In this document: positions 49,409 to 52,166 of the stretch, in pieces | How the letters are laid out: every line of letters starts with the position of its first letter | Position numbering within the stretch: position 1 is the stretch's first letter | IMG/VR virus record: IMGVR_UViG_3300032288_002130 | Location: 1-52,166 of that record | Origin: a virus | DNA: 52,166 bases | Direction: 5' to 3' (one strand) | Position numbers and translations under genes: made by a program | Notes under the pieces: generated by a model | Told to the model about the DNA's origin: nothing | Databases searched by the model: none | What the model saw: the letters and a program-made list of their open reading frames with translations, nothing else

Positions 49409-49876
49409 ATGGCTACAGTAATAAAACCAAACGGTACAGCAAGAAGTACAGAAAACATTGGCGGAGACCCAGACTTTTTCACAGTCTATTCTCTAGTCGA
49501 TATAACAGATACAGGTGTTAGTGACAGCAGAGTAACACCTGCCAAACCCTACAACCAGGCACAGAATCTAAACAGTTTAATTCAGTGTGTGAGCCTACGT
49601 GTTCAACCCAACCTTATCAGTGTTGATAAGTTAACGGGAGAAGCAATGGCTGATCATGAATTTGGCTCGGCATTCACTGGATCTCAAACAGTATGGGTTT
49701 TAAAATTTGCCACTGAACGTAGCGGATACACAGACGAAGCAAGACTAAAAATAGATGTTGACGGATTGCCTGTCATAACAGGATTAGATGAAACAGCCAC
49801 TTTAAGTACAGCAGTTTTTAATAGCCTGAGCAATACTAATAGAAATATCTACTTTATACAGCACACAACACTATAA
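49409..49876 (+). CDS. Late protein of unknown function (155 aa)
   Basis: MATVIKPNGTARSTENIGGD at the N-terminus resembles the MATVTRVNG start of the previous gene. The body is beta-rich with SLIQCVSLRVQPNLIS, TVWVLKFATERSG and IDVDGLPVITGL. Probably a virion component. ATG 49409 follows TTAGGTGG; an upstream start is rejected. Confidence 0.68.
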   Translation: MATVIKPNGTARSTENIGGDPDFFTVYSLVDITDTGVSDSRVTPAKPYNQAQNLNSLIQCVSLRVQPNLISVDKLTGEAMADHEFGSAFTGSQTVWVLKFATERSGYTDEARLKIDVDGLPVITGLDETATLSTAVFNSLSNTNRNIYFIQHTTL

Positions 49877-49879
49877 ATA
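49872..49879 (+). promoter_or_regulatory. Late promoter TATAAATA overlapping a stop codon
   Basis: Exact consensus; the TAA of the upstream gene is part of the box. Predicted start ~49885. Confidence 0.72.
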
Positions 49880-49938
49880 ATAATTAATCTGACTCAAAAA
49901 TGCAAGTTTCCCGAAGAAACGGAGAAAGAATAGAAAAT

Positions 49939-50223
49939 ATGAGTGACTTAGAAAAACAGAATCTAGAAGCGCATGTGGATTTGTGTGCAGAACGATATAA
50001 GAGATTAGAAGAAAAGTTCAACACTGTTGAGCTTCGTTTAAGCTCTTTAAAACAAGATGTTGCACTACTAGAATCCAACATGGATAATAAACATAAAGAA
50101 CTAGTTTCCATGATTCAAGAATCTTCTAGTAGTCGATTTAAAGTGTTAGTTGCCACTACAGGTACCATAGTAGCATCGTTGCTAACAGTATTAGGTTATT
50201 TGATTTTAAATTTAAAACACTGA
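49939..50223 (+). CDS. Coiled-coil protein with C-terminal membrane anchor, XhlA-like (94 aa)
   Basis: Starts MSDLEKQNLEAHVDLCAERY, with heptad-type residues ~20-60 (LEEKFNTVELRLSSLKQDV) and a C-terminal span VLVATTGTIVASLLTVLGYL. This layout resembles XhlA-type proteins found beside holins, but a baseplate or head role cannot be excluded. ATG 49939 follows GGAGAAAG; ATG 49900 lacks a ribosome site. Confidence 0.6.
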   Translation: MSDLEKQNLEAHVDLCAERYKRLEEKFNTVELRLSSLKQDVALLESNMDNKHKELVSMIQESSSSRFKVLVATTGTIVASLLTVLGYLILNLKH

Positions 50224-50224
50224 T

Positions 50225-50518
50225 ATGTTAATAGAAGATATTGTACAAGAACAAGAACTAATTGTCGAAGCCCGAATGGTTTGGGCCCGCAAAGGAAAGA
50301 AACTTGTTCGCAAAATTCGTTGTACATCGGGACGTAAAAAAGGTCGTACAGTATCCAAAGCCAGTGCATGTGGTAAAGCAATTGATTTAAAAAAGCGTTT
50401 TTTGATGCGTAAACTGTTACGTACCAAAGGCTCACAAATGAGACGCAAAGCATTAAGAACGAAACGTACTAGTGCTTTAAGCAGACGTTTACGTAGCATG
50501 AACAAGAGAAAAAAATGA
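50225..50518 (+). CDS. Small, strongly basic late protein (97 aa)
   Basis: N-terminal MLIEDIVQEQELIVEARMVW with an IVE/A bond at 15/16, then Arg/Lys-rich KGKKLVRKIRCTSGRKKG and RTKRTSALSRRLRSMNKRKK. It resembles a conserved small basic protein of T4-type marine phages. Cleavage would release a basic, DNA-binding peptide, consistent with packaging with the genome. Overlaps the next gene by ATGA. Confidence 0.7.
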   Translation: MLIEDIVQEQELIVEARMVWARKGKKLVRKIRCTSGRKKGRTVSKASACGKAIDLKKRFLMRKLLRTKGSQMRRKALRTKRTSALSRRLRSMNKRKK

Positions 50519-50718
50519 GAGCAATAACTTTAGAAAACAATACCGCAGTATTGGTAAACAATGAAGAACATAAGTTATACGAGCGCATTGCTGTTGCTCC
50601 GGTGGCTCTTAAAGAATTAGACAGCAGGGACAAAGAAGTCAGTAAGCAGTTATTCATGAAGGGTCTGCTGAAAAAAGTTAAAAACGAAAATACAATTTAT
50701 TTTAAGGCAGTCAAATGA
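50515..50718 (+). CDS. Small hypothetical protein (67 aa)
   Basis: Not recognised. Beta start (MRAITLENNTAVLVNNEEHK) and a helical, basic C-terminal half (SKQLFMKGLLKKVKNEN). It overlaps both neighbours by ATGA in the late operon. Confidence 0.65.
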   Translation: MRAITLENNTAVLVNNEEHKLYERIAVAPVALKELDSRDKEVSKQLFMKGLLKKVKNENTIYFKAVK

Positions 50719-52166
50719 AAGCAAAAAACCTACTAGGCGAAAAAATGATTGACAATCATAAAGCAGCCATTCCTGGTATGTCGAAGTTAAAAACAGATCA
50801 GTACTACGGTACATACCAATGGAGTAAGGATGTTGCCGGTCATGACGGAAAAAAACAAACAGCACCTAAAATTGATAATGATGAATTTAATGATACCGCT
50901 GTAGTAGGTGGATTAAGCAACACAGAACATACCATGGCTAAAAAAGCAGCCAACGGAAAAGTAACAACAGTAACAGGACCTGGAAGTAAAGAAAATAAAG
51001 ACATACAAACTAAAAGTCCACTGACCAAAGTCAAAGAAAATAACATGAGCGAAGCACGTATGAGTGCCGCAGTTAAACTACAACGTGCATGGGAAAGAGA
51101 AAAAGCCAAAAGCGATGCTAGCCGTAAGCGAGGCGAAGAGATAATGGCCCAGGCTAAGAAGGATGCTGAAAAGAAATCTAAAGAGCAAAGTGCGGCGGAA
51201 GGCTTGAATGAAATGGACAAAACACAAACTCCACCAGGACGAGATGGTGATATCGATTGGACTAAGAAACAAATACACTTAGGCCCAGAGCGTATGATGA
51301 AAGCCAAAGATGTTGCCAAACATGCTCTAAAGGCCTTAGACAAGACAATGAAAAAAAGTACACCCAAGAAAAAAGGTGTGGCGGAAGGCGCAATGCCAGC
51401 CAGCGTGATAAAACAAAAAGAAAGTATTCGTTTAGCCAGTGACGAAGAAAACAAAAAACGTTTCAAAGGCAAAACTAAAGCTGAACTAGCACAAATGGCC
51501 CGCAGGCACGGTTACAAAGATAAAAACCCATACGCTAAATTTCACGATGGCATAACAGAATCTATTCAAGGTGTGGCGGAAGGCTTTAACGAATCATTCT
51601 CATCCGACGAACTGTCGATACTGAATCAATACCTAGACGATGAAATCAGTTGGCACGAACTAAAACGAGGTTATAGAGATTTAGTAGTCAAAGCCATTAA
51701 ACGTTTTGATGTTGTGTCAATGTCCGGCGTCCCGATGGAATTTCAGTTCCATGATCGTTTAGTACAGGCCCGTGATGAAGGTGAACTCAGTAAGCAAGGT
51801 GTAACGGAATTTGCTCCTGCGGGTGGCGGCACGCCTCCACGTGGTCCTAAAACTCCTGGTAAAGATCCATGGGGCGGTAATGACGGCCCGGGCGATGATC
51901 CTTACAGCAGACCTGAGCCAGAATATTATAGTCGTAGTATAGACTTCTTTGGAAAGTTTGAAGCAGACCACTTTGACAAAGAAGACTTTAATGAAAAGAC
52001 TGGTGTGTTCAAAGGCTATTGGGAAAATAATGACGGCAGTTTAGTGCAGATTGCTTATTTCAAATTTGATGATCCTCGACAGGCTGCTAGAGAATTTGAC
52101 GACTCTCCTGGCATGGGTTGGTATTACGAGCCCGTTGATGAAAGCGTTAAAGAAGATCCAGACCGC
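50715..52166 (+). CDS. Long late protein with repeated VAEG sites (3' partial)
   Basis: 484 codons are open to the window edge. It starts MKAKNLLGEKMIDNHKAAI. The sequence is Lys/Ala/Glu-rich and largely disordered: GVAEG occurs at residues ~221-225 and ~286-290, SAAEG at ~159-163, and GVTEF near 363. [VA]-A-E/G resembles bonds cut by the T4 prohead protease, so the protein may be a head-core or internal protein processed in the capsid. Toward the end a folded domain begins (FNEKTGVFKGYW; DGSLVQIAYFKFDD). Confidence 0.7.
   Translation, partial: MKAKNLLGEKMIDNHKAAIPGMSKLKTDQYYGTYQWSKDVAGHDGKKQTAPKIDNDEFNDTAVVGGLSNTEHTMAKKAANGKVTTVTGPGSKENKDIQTKSPLTKVKENNMSEARMSAAVKLQRAWEREKAKSDASRKRGEEIMAQAKKDAEKKSKEQSAAEGLNEMDKTQTPPGRDGDIDWTKKQIHLGPERMMKAKDVAKHALKALDKTMKKSTPKKKGVAEGAMPASVIKQKESIRLASDEENKKRFKGKTKAELAQMARRHGYKDKNPYAKFHDGITESIQGVAEGFNESFSSDELSILNQYLDDEISWHELKRGYRDLVVKAIKRFDVVSMSGVPMEFQFHDRLVQARDEGELSKQGVTEFAPAGGGTPPRGPKTPGKDPWGGNDGPGDDPYSRPEPEYYSRSIDFFGKFEADHFDKEDFNEKTGVFKGYWENNDGSLVQIAYFKFDDPRQAAREFDDSPGMGWYYEPVDESVKEDPDR
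51189..51812 (+). repeat. Dispersed 15-bp repeat encoding (G)VAEG
   Basis: GGTGTGGCGGAAGGC is identical at 51375-51389 and 51570-51584, AGTGCGGCGGAAGGC at 51189-51203, and GGTGTAACGGAA near 51798. Confidence 0.75.

Noticed and set aside
50840-51472. 210-residue antisense frame opposite the last gene
   Set aside because: The plus strand is open for 484 codons after an ATGA-coupled start. The antisense product is Ser/Leu-rich low complexity, a shadow of the Lys/Ala/Glu codons.

Overview
The window is a fragment of a lytic T4-type myovirus genome from an unidentified, probably aquatic, bacterial host. The recognisable genes are T4 orthologues: neck and tail completion (13, 14, 15), sheath 18, tube 19, head completion 4, terminase 16 and 17, dNMP kinase, gp32, UvsX, UvsY, UvsW, primase 61 and helicase 41. 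Genes are packed with TAATG/ATGA overlaps, and TAAATA late-promoter boxes precede the virion genes. No tRNA, integrase, insertion sequence or CRISPR array was seen, and no stretch over 300 bases lacks a gene. The AT-rich DNA and marine-myovirus-like conserved unknowns suggest an aquatic host, but nothing fixes the host.

Layout. 1-1743: the 3' part of a tail fibre with an S74 chaperone. 1729-4913 (minus): gp14, gp15, a Nudix hydrolase and one unknown. 4979-6436: two early genes. 6476-19778: the structural and packaging block (gp13, dNMP kinase, gp18, gp19, a second tube-like protein, gp4, gp16, two unknowns, gp17, one unknown, gp32). 19850-22129: recombination genes with uvsX and uvsY. 22165-23754: a late protein with a possible nuclease motif. 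23790-26951: small early genes, two small membrane proteins, and an AAA ATPase behind three related promoters. 27102-31041: uvsW, a clamp-loader-like gene and a compact DnaE-like protein. 31024-31727 (minus): an A-type Fe-S carrier and one unknown. 31795-40577: a tail fibre/adhesin cassette. 40616-43121: primase and helicase. 43181-52166: late genes that look like capsid-internal proteins, including a KxDG (ligase-type) protein.

Regulation is the most unusual part. Early genes have near-consensus sigma70-type promoters (TTGACA-17-TATAAT). In five of them the -10 box lies only 5-7 nt before the ATG, which predicts leaderless mRNAs. Late genes have CTAAATA/TATAAATA boxes. At several junctions where late transcription would run into an early gene, or the reverse, an inverted repeat is placed so that its left arm is upstream of the local start site and its right arm covers the ribosome site or start codon, or is followed by a T-run. 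Such repeats would silence read-through RNA but spare RNA made from the local promoter. I infer this stage-insulation scheme from sequence only.

Two other inferences stand out. First, a 195-residue protein keeps, in order, the catalytic and flanking motifs of bacterial C-family (DnaE) polymerases in a strongly compacted form. Second, several late proteins begin with a short MK/MN-type segment ending in a T4-prohead-protease-like site ([ILV]-x-E before A/G/S), as expected of proteins packaged in the capsid and delivered with the DNA.
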